A program made the translations under genes and the position numbers. Shown here in pieces: positions 1-9,149 of a stretch of DNA of 64,000 bases. The stretch is from Flavobacteriaceae bacterium (GTDB lineage Bacteria > Bacteroidota > Bacteroidia > Flavobacteriales > Flavobacteriaceae): assembly GCA_016649715.1 (NCBI GenBank), contig JAENXC010000002.1, positions 62,001-126,000 of the forward strand. The letters run 5' to 3'. Each line of letters opens with the position of its first letter. Position 1 is the stretch's first letter. A model generated the notes under the pieces. The model searched no databases. It saw nothing but the letters and a program-made list of their open reading frames with translations, and was not told the DNA's origin.

Positions 1-1
1 C

Positions 2-547
2 AATATTTTTACGCCAATACACGTAATTTTGTTGGAATTGATAATGGGTCCAACCTGCTCGATAGTTTATGAAAACGAACCGCTGGAAAAGGATTCCATG
101 CTGCAAAAACCGAGACCTGTAAGCAGTACGTTTTTCAATTGGAGCGAACTATTAACAAGTGTAATCCAAGGATTGGCAATTACGGCTGGAGTTCTTACTG
201 TATATCAAATAGCAGTAAATAATGGTGCTAACGAAGCAATAACCCTAACGATGGTCTTTACCGCGCTCATTACTGCCAACATTATGCTCACTTTCGTAAA
301 CCGTTCATTTATTCATTCCATTTTCGAAACTTTTAAATACAAAAACAACTTGGTGCCGATTATGGTTGGGATTACCATTGGCATAACGTTGTTGCTTCTT
401 TTTGTTCCACCCTTCACTAAATTCTTCGGATTTGAAAGACTTGGGTTAAGCCAGATAGGTATCAGTGTTGGGATTGGGATGATAAGTGTGCTGTGGTATG
501 AAATTGTGAAATTTTGGAAACGCAATAAAAATAAACCAAAAATATAA
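2..547 (+). CDS. Cation-transporting P-type ATPase, C-terminal part (truncated by window start)
   Basis: This is the C-terminal membrane domain of a P-type cation ATPase; the reading frame is open to the left edge, so the phosphorylation and nucleotide-binding domains lie outside the window. The visible part starts with the stretch HVILLELIMGPTCSIVYENE, which matches the C-terminal helix region of bacterial P2-type pumps (LELIMGPTCS...ENEP). About four hydrophobic segments follow, and the protein ends in a basic tail (KFWKRNKNKPKI). Such pumps move a cation such as Ca2+ across the inner membrane with ATP; the ion cannot be told from this part. A TTG at position 29 is an internal codon, not the start. 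The next gene begins 10 bases after the stop. Confidence 0.85.
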   Translation, partial: NIFTPIHVILLELIMGPTCSIVYENEPLEKDSMLQKPRPVSSTFFNWSELLTSVIQGLAITAGVLTVYQIAVNNGANEAITLTMVFTALITANIMLTFVNRSFIHSIFETFKYKNNLVPIMVGITIGITLLLLFVPPFTKFFGFERLGLSQIGISVGIGMISVLWYEIVKFWKRNKNKPKI

Positions 548-557
548 TTCTAAAACT

Positions 558-1646
558 ATGAAGGCTGTTTTTGCAATTTTTCTGATTTCTCACGGACTGA
601 TTCATATAATGGGGTTTTTAAAAGCATTCGGCTTTGCTGAAATTCCGCAACTATCACACACCTTTTCAAAACCGATTGGGCTTTTGTGGCTCGCGATTAC
701 TTTTGCTTTTATGATTGTAGCCGTAATTTTTCTACTGAAGAACAATCTCTGGTTTTGGGTGGCAATGGTTGTGGCATTTGTTTCGCAAGTATTGATTTTT
801 ATGAATTGGCAGGATGCAAAATTTGGCACCATTGCCAATTTGATTGTTTTGATAGTTGCGCTTGTGGCAATGGCGAACTGGAATTTTGAAAGAAAATATA
901 GAAATGATGTTTCCGATGCTTTTAAAAAGGTAACCTTTTCCGAAGAAATAATTTCCGAAAAAGACATTGTAAATCTTCCTGTTCTCGTTCAAAAATATTT
1001 GAAATACGTCGGGGTGCTCGGCAAGCCCAAAATTGAAACTGTTAAAGCTATTTTTAAAGGCGAAATGCGCGAAAAAGGAAAGGATTGGTTTACTTTCTCA
1101 TAGGAACAATATAACTTTTTTGAAAATCCATCCCGTTTGTTTTTTATGAAAGCGAATTTTAAAGGCCTGCCAACCCAAGGTTATCATTGTTATAAAGACG
1201 GAAAAGCTTCGATGCTCATAAAACTTTTGTCTCTTTTTCCAGTAGTAGATATAAAGAAGCCTGAAATGTTCAAAACAGAAACCGTAACCTTTTTTAATGA
1301 TATGTGTCTTTTTGCCCCTGCGGCTTTGATTGATGAAAAAATTGAATGGGAAACTATTGATGATACTTCCGTAAAAGCAATCTTCACCAATGGGGGTACA
1401 ACCATTTCGGCGACCTTGTTTTTCGACGAAAACGGCCAACTGGTCAATTTTGTTTCCGAAGATAGGATGGATGTGAATTCAAACAGAAAAATTCCGTTTT
1501 CAACACCGATAACAAAATATGGGAACATCAATGGGTATAATTTGCCAGTTGCTGCTGATGTCGTATGGCATTTTCCCGATGGCGATTTTGTGTATGGGAA
1601 GTTTTATTTGCAGGACGTTCAGTATAATTTGAAAAATTCAGATTGA
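558..1646 (+). pseudogene. DUF6544-type protein interrupted by an in-frame TAG
   Basis: Two open stretches, 558-1100 and 1104-1646, lie in the same frame and are separated only by the amber codon at 1101-1103. Read through, they give one protein of about 362 residues. The N-terminal third has several membrane segments. The soluble part follows the pattern of flavobacterial DUF6544-type proteins: a LVQKYLKYVGVLGKPK segment, then KDWFTFS, the stop, EQYNFFENPSRLFFMKA, an ETVTFFNDMC block and a NGYNLPVAADVVWHFPDGDF block. Homology resumes with no shift, so one base change (for example TCG to TAG) explains it. The second half alone could only start at TTG 1137 or ATG 1146. It is either a real pseudogene, a sequencing error, or a rare suppressed stop. 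The function of the family is unknown to me. Confidence 0.8.
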
Positions 1647-1650
1647 AAAA

Positions 1651-1998
1651 ATGCCTGATTCAAACAAAATTAAAATTATATTAATAAAAAGCATTCACAC
1701 CGCTATTTGGCTGTTTTTCAACGTGGTCATTTTCTATCTGTTGTATGCCGCCATTGCTGACAAAATTGATATATGGGTTTGGATATGCATCGGGCTGGTA
1801 TTAATGGAAGGGTTGATATTGCTCGCTTTTAAAATGTTTTGCCCGCTCACGATCCTGGCGCGAAAATATTCCAGTTCAACGAAAAATAATTTTGATATTT
1901 TTCTTCCGAATTGGTTGGCAAAATATAACAAATTGATTTATACAACCATCTTTGCAATAGCAGTTACTATTTTGATTTACAGGTTGCTATCAACTTGA
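1651..1998 (+). CDS. Small multi-pass membrane protein, unknown function
   Basis: A 115-residue protein with about three hydrophobic segments (around residues 14-35, 42-60 and 92-112). Between the second and third is a FCPLTILARKY motif; a CPLT motif after a membrane helix is also seen in DUF2784-type proteins, to which this may be distantly related. The ATG lies 2 bases after the stop of the broken gene upstream, so the two were probably cotranscribed. No catalytic motif is visible. Function unknown. Confidence 0.65.
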   Translation: MPDSNKIKIILIKSIHTAIWLFFNVVIFYLLYAAIADKIDIWVWICIGLVLMEGLILLAFKMFCPLTILARKYSSSTKNNFDIFLPNWLAKYNKLIYTTIFAIAVTILIYRLLST

Positions 1999-2059
1999 AG
2001 TTATTAATAGAACAAAGAATCAAATGAAGTTCAGTTTTTTATTTAAGCGCTATTTTCTT

Positions 2060-2854
2060 CTAAATAGTAACCATTCCCAAAATATATAATTGGGAAAGGG
2101 TAGGGGTTTCGCTTCCGTCTTCGGGCTCTAAGGTTATTCCAAAAGCTTCTGGGGCTGGGAAATTTGTAAATTTATAGATTCCGTCGCCAGCTTTGTTCTT
2201 GGGGTCAATCAAACCTATGCTGGTTGGGGTCAACGGCTCCATTTTGAGCGACCAAACTTGGTAAACTTTTCCTTGTGGGGGCGTGGGCAAACCTTTAATA
2301 TCAATGTATGCCACGTTTTCCTTTTTGTTCAAATACACTTTTGCAAAAGCTTCGGGAGCAACGGCTTGGTTCCCAGGAAGCGTATATGCTTGGTAATCCT
2401 TGGATCTTAAAATTTCAAGGGTTTCATTGTTTTCGGCCAATTGGATTTCAACAGTGGATTTTTCTTCCTTTAAAACAGTATTTTCGGTAGTGGTTATTTG
2501 TAGTGAATTGTTTAAATCATTGGTTTGTTTGAGCATCCAAAGTATTCCGCCCATAAACAATATGGCGGCGGCCCAGCCTGTCATTGCTGGCCAATTGAGG
2601 GTCCTTATTTTGGTATCTCGCATATCTTTTACATTTCTGATTGAATTTAAAATATAGGTCCACGTCATTGCCTGTACGGGTGGTGCAACGGTTTCGGCCA
2701 AGTGCAGGAATGATGCTTCAATGAGTTCGGTTTCGCGCTTCACCTCGGGATGGGCGGCAATGGCTTTTTCCACTTCAATGGCTTCGTCTGGTGGCAGTGC
2801 GCCACAAACGTAAAGCTCTAAATTTCCTGATGCTATGATTTCTTCTGGAGTCAT
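2060..2854 (-). CDS. Anti-sigma factor, RskA/anti-sigma-K type
   Basis: A 264-residue predicted inner-membrane anti-sigma factor. The N-terminal part (about 1-85) looks like a zinc-less anti-sigma domain (IIASGNLELYVCGALPPDEA...VEKAIAAHPEVKRETELIEAS). A single membrane helix lies near residues 89-107, followed by a coiled stretch with 'EEKSTVEIQLAENNETLEIL'. The C-terminal domain (about 150-264) is of the RskA type, with VAYIDIKGLPTPPQGKVYQV and FGITLEPEDGSETPT. It would hold its partner sigma factor at the membrane. The partner gene lies directly upstream on the same strand, 7 bases away, but is frameshifted, so this protein may have no cognate target unless the frameshift is an error. Confidence 0.85.
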   Translation of the reverse strand: MTPEEIIASGNLELYVCGALPPDEAIEVEKAIAAHPEVKRETELIEASFLHLAETVAPPVQAMTWTYILNSIRNVKDMRDTKIRTLNWPAMTGWAAAILFMGGILWMLKQTNDLNNSLQITTTENTVLKEEKSTVEIQLAENNETLEILRSKDYQAYTLPGNQAVAPEAFAKVYLNKKENVAYIDIKGLPTPPQGKVYQVWSLKMEPLTPTSIGLIDPKNKAGDGIYKFTNFPAPEAFGITLEPEDGSETPTLSQLYILGMVTI

Positions 2855-2861
2855 AATTGTT

Positions 2862-3396
2862 TTATCCTAACACCATTACCCGCAGTTCGTTGATGCAGGT
2901 TCGGTTTCTAGTTTTTAATGTTCCCAAAGGTATTTCCAATGTTTTTGAGGCTTCGACCTGTGTGTATCCTTTAAAATATAAAAGATCGATTATCTTGATA
3001 CATGCAGGTTTCAGTGCGTCCACAAACTTTTTTATACCAATGGCGTTGGTCATTTTGTTTAAACTATCAGAGGATGCTAATATATCTACGAAATTTGTGG
3101 TACTTAGGTTTTTTCGGGAGTTCTTATATGCTTTGGAGCGGGTTTCATCTATGGCGGTATTTCGGGCAATGTTCAAAAGCCACGTGAAGAAGCGTCCTTA
3201 TATTTACAGAATAGGAAGTTGCGTTGTTCCATACTTTAATGAAAACATCCTGCAATAATTCTTCCGAAGTATTTTCATCCAAAACAATACTGTAAATAAT
3301 TCCATAAATAGCTTCACTGTACATGGTATATAATTGAGAAAAGGCCTTTTCGTCACGGTTTTGCATTGCTATGATGAGGTCGTTAGGTTGCTCCAT
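2862..3396 (-). pseudogene. ECF (sigma-70 family) sigma factor, frameshifted
   Basis: The N-terminal part (start ATG at 3396) carries region 2: MEQPNDLIIAMQNRDEKAFS, then ENTSEELLQDVFIKVWNNATSYSVN. In the normal family order a KGRFFTWLLNIARNTAIDETRSK segment should follow. It is present, but one frame away, and continues through region 4 (YFKGYTQVEASKTLEIPLGTLKTR) to the stop at 2862. The shift lies at about 3198-3206, where one extra base (in AATATAAGG on the minus strand) fits. The span is 535 bases, one more than 178 codons. Either the gene is dead or the base is a sequencing error. The anti-sigma gene next to it is intact. Confidence 0.85.
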
Positions 3397-3610
3397 GTAT
3401 CTTCAAAATTTTTGAAAGTAAAAGTAATCAAATTATCAGTTATGTATCTGAATAGATTTTCATTGATCAAAAAGAATATTTTTTTTTCAAAAGCTAATAT
3501 GTTAATTTTTTTTAGAACTTTAAGAATTTGTTGTGAAAGTGTTATTTTTTAATAGTTTTACAAATCTTAATCTACTTATTACTAATTATTAACCCAAACA
3601 ATTCAAAAAG

Positions 3611-6600
3611 ATGAAAAAAGTTACCCAGAGTTTCATTCTGGCAATAATGTGTGTCTTTTCGGGCACATTGGTTGCACAAAATCTTTCAAAGGCAATCAAC
3701 CAGCAATTAAATTATTTTGTAGAGCAAAACGAACTATTGCCACAGGACGTCCAGTGGCAAATTACGAGCGAAACCGTTAGCAGTATCAGTGGTATTCATC
3801 ACGTATATTTCAGACAACTTTTTAATGGCATAGAAATTTATGGAACTGAATCCAGCATCCATACAATGGCTAACGGAAAAGTAATTTCAAAGGACAGTAA
3901 ATTCATTAAAAACACGGTTGAAAAACTGAAAGGTTCCAATAAACCTGGATTGACCCCAGCACTGGCTGTGAAAGCTGTGGCTTTGCAGTTGGGATATTCC
4001 GCTAGTGGTTCATTTAATGTGCTTGAAGCCTCAAAGGGTATAGATAGAGCTACTTTGCTCAGCGATGGAGGTATTTCGTTGAGTCCCATTCCTGCAAAAT
4101 TGATATATGCCATAACAGAAACAGGAGACTTGGTTTTGTCGTGGGATATTTCAATTCAAGAGAAAAGTCAGCAAGATTGGTGGAGTGTTAGAGTAAACGC
4201 AACCACAGGAGAAATCATAAACAAGGCGAACTGGATGGTTAGCTGCGGTTTAGATCACGATCATAGCAATGATGTAAAGGAGATGAATTTCAACACCAAT
4301 TTATACGATATTCCGAATTATAAAGAAGTTTTGGGCGGTGCTCCCTCTGTTTGTACAGAATGTTACGAAGTGTTTAAGCTTCCAATTGAAAGTCCATACT
4401 TTGGTGCCCGTACAATTGAAGTTCAACCTGCAAATCCAATTGCTTCTCCTTACGGATGGCACGACACTAACGGCGCCACCGGTGCAGAATATACTGTTAC
4501 CCGCGGTAACAACGCAAATGCTTATGAAGACGGAAATCATTCTGGATATCAACCAAATGGAGGTTCAAATTTAGAATTTACTGGCTATCCATTCAGCCAG
4601 ACATATACTAATGCCAATCAATACGAAGATGCCGCTATCACAAACCTTTTCTATATAAACAATGTCTTTCACGACATTATGTACCAATATGGATTTGATG
4701 AGGCTGGAGGAAACTTTCAGGAAAACAATTATGGCAACGGAGGCGCGGGAAGCGATTCGGTAAATGCAGAAGCCCAGGACGGTTCCGGAACCTGTAATGC
4801 AAATTTTGGTACCCCTCCAGATGGTGGCAACCCAACGATGCAAATGTACATCTGCGGTGATAAGGACGGTGATTTTGACTCCTTGGTAATCATACACGAA
4901 TATGGCCATGGAGTTTCCAACCGTCTTACGGGTGGTCCTAATAATGCTAATTGTTTGAGCAATCAAGAACAAATGGGCGAAGGCTGGAGCGACTTTTTTG
5001 GGGCTTTGCTCACAATAAAACCAGGAGATGTTGGGGCTACCCCGAGAGGCGTTGGAACCTATCTTTTTGGACAAGGGCCAGGCGGAGCAGGTATCCGTGA
5101 TTATCCATACAGTACCGATATGGGCGTGAACCCACAAACCTATGATTTTATTAAAACTGCCGCAGTTCCTCACGGAGTTGGTTCTGTTTGGGCCGAAATG
5201 CTCTGGGAAGTGGCTTGGGCATTGATTGCCGAACACGGGTATGATACAAACCCCTACAATTTCACGGGCGATGTTAATCAAGATGCCGGAAACATTATGG
5301 CTTTGGCCCTCGTTACCGAAGGTATGAAACTACAGCCTTGTAGTCCTGGTTTTGTGGACGGTCGGGATGCCATATTTGCAGCAGATCAAGCTATTTATGG
5401 TGGTGCCAATGAATGTCTTCTTTGGGATGCTTTTGCAAGAAGAGGTTTGGGCTACAGTGCTAGCCAAGGTTCTTCTGGTAGCAGAAGTGACGGTACCCAG
5501 GCATTTGATACTCCTTCACAAACAGCAGCTTTATCTGTACTTGAAGAAGTATGTGCTACTTCCGAAGTGCTTACAGATTTAGGTGGAGGTACACCAAGCG
5601 GAGGTATTTACAGCGGCCCAGGCGTTACCGATAACGGAAACGGATCAACCTTTACTTTTGACCCAGCAGCTGCTGGAGTTGGTGTTAAAACCATTACTTA
5701 TGACATACAGGCAGGTCCCTGCTCTGTGGCATCTTCAGCTACTGATACTATTGAAGTACTTGCCGTTCCTGCGGGCCCCGTTACTATTGGTGTAAGCGAT
5801 TTCTGTGTGGGCGATCCAGTAACCGTAACTGCAACTCTAAACGACCCAAATAACGTAATAAGATGGTTCGATGCACAAACCGGAGGAAACTTCCTTTTTG
5901 AAGGTACCTCTTATACCTTTACCCCAACAGGAACAACGAATGTATATGCACAGGAAAGTGCTCCCGGTCCACTGTCGCAATTGGTTATATCTGAAATCAG
6001 TTTAGAAACTCCAGACAGGCTGGAAATACAGAATGTGGGAATTGCCAAAAACTATACAGGTTATAAAGTTGCGGTAAGTGAGCAGCCATATAATAATATC
6101 AACGTGGTTAATTCAACGGTTAAAACCTTGGGCAATATGGGTGCGAACTCAGTTGTTGTTTACAATGACGACGGTGGTGCAGGCTATTGGGGCAGTAATA
6201 TCTGGTGGAACGAGGACGGAACAGGATGGATAGTGATTATAGACCCAAGTGGAAATGTGGTTGATTCTGTATTCTGGAATTTTTCCGCTGCACAAATAGC
6301 TGGTTTCAATGTTACTATTGGAGGGTTTAATATTACTGCTGCCGATCTTGATTGGACAGGAATAGGAGCTTCCTTTACTAGTGATTGTGGGTCTCAATCT
6401 TTCCGAAGAAATGGAGACACAAATACGGCTGCAGATTGGTCTGGAATCTGTCTACCATCAGATTTCGGTACGCCAAATAGCGATATAAACGTAGGTCTTT
6501 CAGGTTGCCCAGGCGAACGAACTCCTACGGCAGTGGTTGCTGATGCAGTAAACCCAGTAATCACTTGTCCTGCAAACGTAACTGTTCAGGTAAGCCCCGG

Positions 6601-7060
6601 ACAGCAATTTACCTTGCCTGATTATACTGGTGATGCATCTGCAACGGACAACTGTAGCCCAGCTCCGATCATTACACAAGTTCCTGTTGCTGGAACAATG
6701 GTTGGTGCAGGCGTTACCACAATGACAATGACAGCGACCGATGCTGCAGGAAACCAAGATACCTGTACTTTTACCGTAACGGTGGATGTATTGATAGGTG
6801 TTGGCGAAAATGAATTCTACAACAATCTGCTTCTTTACCCTAACCCAACAACGGGTGAACTTACGCTGATGAACAAAACCACAGCACAGTTGAAAAACCT
6901 TGTTATAACTGATGTAAAAGGCAGAATTATCAGAACGATTGACTTAACTGGAGCAGGTCTTGAAACCAATTTCTCATTGGAAAGCCTTGCAACTGGCATG
7001 TATTTTGTGAAAATAAATGCCGAAGAAACAAGTATTGTGAGACGTATTGTGAAGCAATAA
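3611..7060 (+). CDS. Secreted M36 (fungalysin-type) metalloprotease with HYR and T9SS sorting domains
   Basis: A 1149-residue exported zinc protease. Order of parts: signal peptide (1-22, ending LVAQ); FTP-type propeptide (about 30-210); M36 catalytic domain with the zinc motif HEYGH at 429-433 and the third ligand Glu 457 in EQMGEGWSDFFG; an Ig-like/CHU-type module (about 655-780); a lamin-tail-like domain starting near 788 (LSQLVISEISLETPDRLEIQ); a HYR domain (about 980-1065, ITCPANVTVQV...DNCSP...TMTATDAAGNQDTCTFTV); and a T9SS type A sorting domain (about 1075-1149, LLYPNPTTGEL...GMYFVKI). It should cross the outer membrane by T9SS and degrade extracellular protein. It stands alone, with a long AT-rich leader upstream and a strong terminator downstream. 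Confidence 0.92.
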   Translation: MKKVTQSFILAIMCVFSGTLVAQNLSKAINQQLNYFVEQNELLPQDVQWQITSETVSSISGIHHVYFRQLFNGIEIYGTESSIHTMANGKVISKDSKFIKNTVEKLKGSNKPGLTPALAVKAVALQLGYSASGSFNVLEASKGIDRATLLSDGGISLSPIPAKLIYAITETGDLVLSWDISIQEKSQQDWWSVRVNATTGEIINKANWMVSCGLDHDHSNDVKEMNFNTNLYDIPNYKEVLGGAPSVCTECYEVFKLPIESPYFGARTIEVQPANPIASPYGWHDTNGATGAEYTVTRGNNANAYEDGNHSGYQPNGGSNLEFTGYPFSQTYTNANQYEDAAITNLFYINNVFHDIMYQYGFDEAGGNFQENNYGNGGAGSDSVNAEAQDGSGTCNANFGTPPDGGNPTMQMYICGDKDGDFDSLVIIHEYGHGVSNRLTGGPNNANCLSNQEQMGEGWSDFFGALLTIKPGDVGATPRGVGTYLFGQGPGGAGIRDYPYSTDMGVNPQTYDFIKTAAVPHGVGSVWAEMLWEVAWALIAEHGYDTNPYNFTGDVNQDAGNIMALALVTEGMKLQPCSPGFVDGRDAIFAADQAIYGGANECLLWDAFARRGLGYSASQGSSGSRSDGTQAFDTPSQTAALSVLEEVCATSEVLTDLGGGTPSGGIYSGPGVTDNGNGSTFTFDPAAAGVGVKTITYDIQAGPCSVASSATDTIEVLAVPAGPVTIGVSDFCVGDPVTVTATLNDPNNVIRWFDAQTGGNFLFEGTSYTFTPTGTTNVYAQESAPGPLSQLVISEISLETPDRLEIQNVGIAKNYTGYKVAVSEQPYNNINVVNSTVKTLGNMGANSVVVYNDDGGAGYWGSNIWWNEDGTGWIVIIDPSGNVVDSVFWNFSAAQIAGFNVTIGGFNITAADLDWTGIGASFTSDCGSQSFRRNGDTNTAADWSGICLPSDFGTPNSDINVGLSGCPGERTPTAVVADAVNPVITCPANVTVQVSPGQQFTLPDYTGDASATDNCSPAPIITQVPVAGTMVGAGVTTMTMTATDAAGNQDTCTFTVTVDVLIGVGENEFYNNLLLYPNPTTGELTLMNKTTAQLKNLVITDVKGRIIRTIDLTGAGLETNFSLESLATGMYFVKINAEETSIVRRIVKQ

Positions 7061-7081
7061 TCTTTGGATTTTAGATTTTTT

Positions 7082-7117
7082 AAAACCCGTGTCAATATAT
7101 TTGGCGCGGGTTTTTTT
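7082..7117 (+). terminator. Rho-independent terminator after the M36 protease gene
   Basis: Inverted repeat 7082-7093 / 7103-7114 (AAAACCCGTGTC against GGCGCGGGTTTT, with two G-T pairs) with a 9-base loop, followed by a run of T. It begins 21 bases after the stop codon. Confidence 0.85.
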
Positions 7118-7145
7118 ACACCCCGCTTTTCAATAACTTTGGCAG

Positions 7146-7688
7146 ATGAAAAAAATTTTATTCTTTGCAGGCAGTAACAGCAGTAATTCCATGAACCATA
7201 AACTCATCAGTTTTGCCGCTACACAGATTGCTGGCCACTCTGCTGAAATTATTAAATTGACCGATTATGATTTGCCCATGTTTGGCGAAGATATTGAACG
7301 AAAAAAAGGCTATTCGGTAGATTTAAAAATGTTGAACAATAAAATCAAGGAAGCCGATGCCTTGGTTATTTCTGTTAATGAGTACAATAGAACGGTTTCC
7401 GCATTTTTCAAAAATACCATTGATTGGCTTTCAAGGCACGATAGAAATTTTTTGGAAGGAAAAAAAATATTGCTGATGAGCACTTCTGACGGAAAACGTG
7501 GCGCCGCTTCCGCTTTGGAATATACAAAAAATGTACTTCCACGTTTTGGCGGGACTGTTGTTGAAAGTTTCAGTTTTCCTTCTTTTTCCGAAAATTTTTC
7601 GGAAGAAACCCAATCTATCTCAAACGAAGTACTCTTTTTGGGCTTTACCGATGTTTTTCAGAATTTTGTACATCAAATTGAACAGTGA
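7146..7688 (+). CDS. NADPH-dependent FMN reductase family protein
   Basis: A 180-residue flavodoxin-like reductase. The N-terminal strand and phosphate loop read KKILFFAGSNSSNSMNHKL, as in NADPH-dependent FMN/quinone reductases, and the flavin-binding segment VISVNEYNRTVSAFFKNTID follows at about residues 75-95 (the family usually shows PEYN in this place). It probably transfers electrons from NAD(P)H through FMN to quinones or other acceptors in the cytoplasm. The stop codon overlaps the start codon of pabB by one base, so the two are translationally coupled. Confidence 0.85.
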   Translation: MKKILFFAGSNSSNSMNHKLISFAATQIAGHSAEIIKLTDYDLPMFGEDIERKKGYSVDLKMLNNKIKEADALVISVNEYNRTVSAFFKNTIDWLSRHDRNFLEGKKILLMSTSDGKRGAASALEYTKNVLPRFGGTVVESFSFPSFSENFSEETQSISNEVLFLGFTDVFQNFVHQIEQ

Positions 7689-8983
7689 TGCGCACCCTAA
7701 AGAAATATCCTTTTTCTTTAACGGATGATGCCAAAAAACGTTTGCTACTTTGGGCACAACAGTTTGATGAAGCCATTTGGCTGGACAGCAACAACTACCC
7801 CCAAAAGCACGGAATCTATAAAGCCATCCTTGCAGTCGATGCTTTTACGGCCTTAAAAACGGATGCGCACAATGCCTTCGATAAATTGAAGGAATATCAA
7901 ACCACCACGGCAGACTGGCTTTTTGGCTATCTTTCCTACGAACTTAAAAATGATGTGGAAAAGCTTCAATCCCATAATTTTGATGGCTTGGAATTTCCTG
8001 ATTTATATTTTTTTCAACCAAAAAAATTATTTCTTTTTACCGAATCAACTGTCGAAATCCAATATCTGAATTTGGCTGCTGATGAAATGGAAGAAGATTG
8101 GAAATCAATTTCTGAAATAGTTTATCAACCCACTGAAAATGAAGCATTCAAAGCTTTGAAAACAAGTATTCGAACCTCAAAAGAAAGCTATATTCAAAAA
8201 GTGAACGAAGTGCTTGCACACATTCAGCGCGGCGATATTTATGAGGCAAATCTTTGTCAGGAATTTTATTCGGAAACATCACAAATCAATCCTTTGGAAT
8301 CGTTTTTTCATCTCAATGAAATTTCGAGGGCACCATTTTCAGCATTTCTTAAATTGGACAACCTCTTTGCCCTTTCCGCCTCACCGGAACGCTATATTCA
8401 AAGAATTGGCGATACAGTCATTTCCCAGCCCATAAAAGGTACCGCCAAACGTTTGAAAAACAAAGCAGACGACATAAAAATAGCGCAACAATTGGCACAA
8501 GACCCCAAAGAGCGCAGCGAAAACATAATGATTACCGATTTGGTTCGAAACGACCTTTCCCGCATTGCCAAAAAAGGCAGTGTGGCGGTGGAAGAACTTT
8601 GTGCAATTTATACTTTTGAACAAGTGCACCAATTGATTTCCACCATTTCCTGTACCGTTCCACAAAATACTCCCAGTGTTTCCATTTTGCGAAATACCTT
8701 TCCAATGGGCAGTATGACTGGGGCGCCGAAAATTTCCGCAATGCAAATCATCGAAGATATGGAAGATGCCAAACGCGGGGTTTACAGCGGTGCCATTGGT
8801 TATTTTTCTCCGAATGGAGATTTTGATTTCAATGTTGTTATCCGAAGTATTTTGTATAATTCACATAAAAAATATGTAAGCTTTTCAGTAGGCAGTGCCA
8901 TTACCATCAACTCCATACCCGAAAAAGAATATGAAGAATGTTTGCTTAAAGCGAAAGCAATGCGGCAAGTTTTGAATAGTTAA
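7688..8983 (+). CDS. pabB: Aminodeoxychorismate synthase component I
   Basis: A 431-residue chorismate-using enzyme. PabB with ammonia from a glutaminase partner converts chorismate to 4-amino-4-deoxychorismate for folate. The conserved C-terminal chorismate-binding domain is clear: IQRGDIYEANLCQEF, the PIKGT motif (QPIKGTAKR), the ENIMITDLVRNDLSRIAKKG block, and PMGSMTGAPKISAMQIIEDM...RGVYSGAIGYFSPNGD. The PIKGT lysine fits the PabB type, where it forms the covalent intermediate, rather than anthranilate synthase. The ATG at 7688 overlaps the upstream TGA; an in-frame GTG three bases earlier is less likely. Confidence 0.88.
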   Translation: MRTLKKYPFSLTDDAKKRLLLWAQQFDEAIWLDSNNYPQKHGIYKAILAVDAFTALKTDAHNAFDKLKEYQTTTADWLFGYLSYELKNDVEKLQSHNFDGLEFPDLYFFQPKKLFLFTESTVEIQYLNLAADEMEEDWKSISEIVYQPTENEAFKALKTSIRTSKESYIQKVNEVLAHIQRGDIYEANLCQEFYSETSQINPLESFFHLNEISRAPFSAFLKLDNLFALSASPERYIQRIGDTVISQPIKGTAKRLKNKADDIKIAQQLAQDPKERSENIMITDLVRNDLSRIAKKGSVAVEELCAIYTFEQVHQLISTISCTVPQNTPSVSILRNTFPMGSMTGAPKISAMQIIEDMEDAKRGVYSGAIGYFSPNGDFDFNVVIRSILYNSHKKYVSFSVGSAITINSIPEKEYEECLLKAKAMRQVLNS

Positions 8984-9013
8984 TATGAGCCTTGAAATAT
9001 TTAAACTTGCATT

Positions 9014-9129
9014 ATTAGTGTTTATGCTGATAATCTCTATCTATTAGTGTTTAAGCTAATATTTATCGTTTATTAGCTATTAAACTAATATTTATCATTT
9101 ATTAGTTTAATAGCTAATAAATTCATATA
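9014..9129 (+). repeat. Four tandem 29-bp repeats with an inverted-repeat core (candidate operator array)
   Basis: Four copies of an 18-bp near-palindrome start at 9014, 9043, 9072 and 9101, exactly 29 bases apart: attagtgtttatgctgat, attagtgtttaagctaat, attagctattaaactaat and attagtttaatagctaat. The third and fourth copies are also perfect inverted repeats of each other; with flanks the arms are 9069-9089 and 9101-9121 (21 bp, 11-base spacer). The array ends 20 bases before the start of the SatD-type gene, which has a C-terminal helix-turn-helix. I infer operator sites, possibly for autoregulation. No plasmid-like replication gene is near, so an iteron origin is unlikely. Confidence 0.75.
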
Positions 9130-9149
9130 TTTGAATAAACTTTTAAGGA

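Noticed and set aside
4571-5281. Antisense open frame of 236 codons in the M36 protease gene
   Set aside because: No family likeness; fully inside a strong coding gene.
9014-9129. CRISPR array or plasmid iterons
   Set aside because: The repeats are directly adjacent with degenerate spacers of only 11 bases, no cas genes and no replication initiator gene are near.
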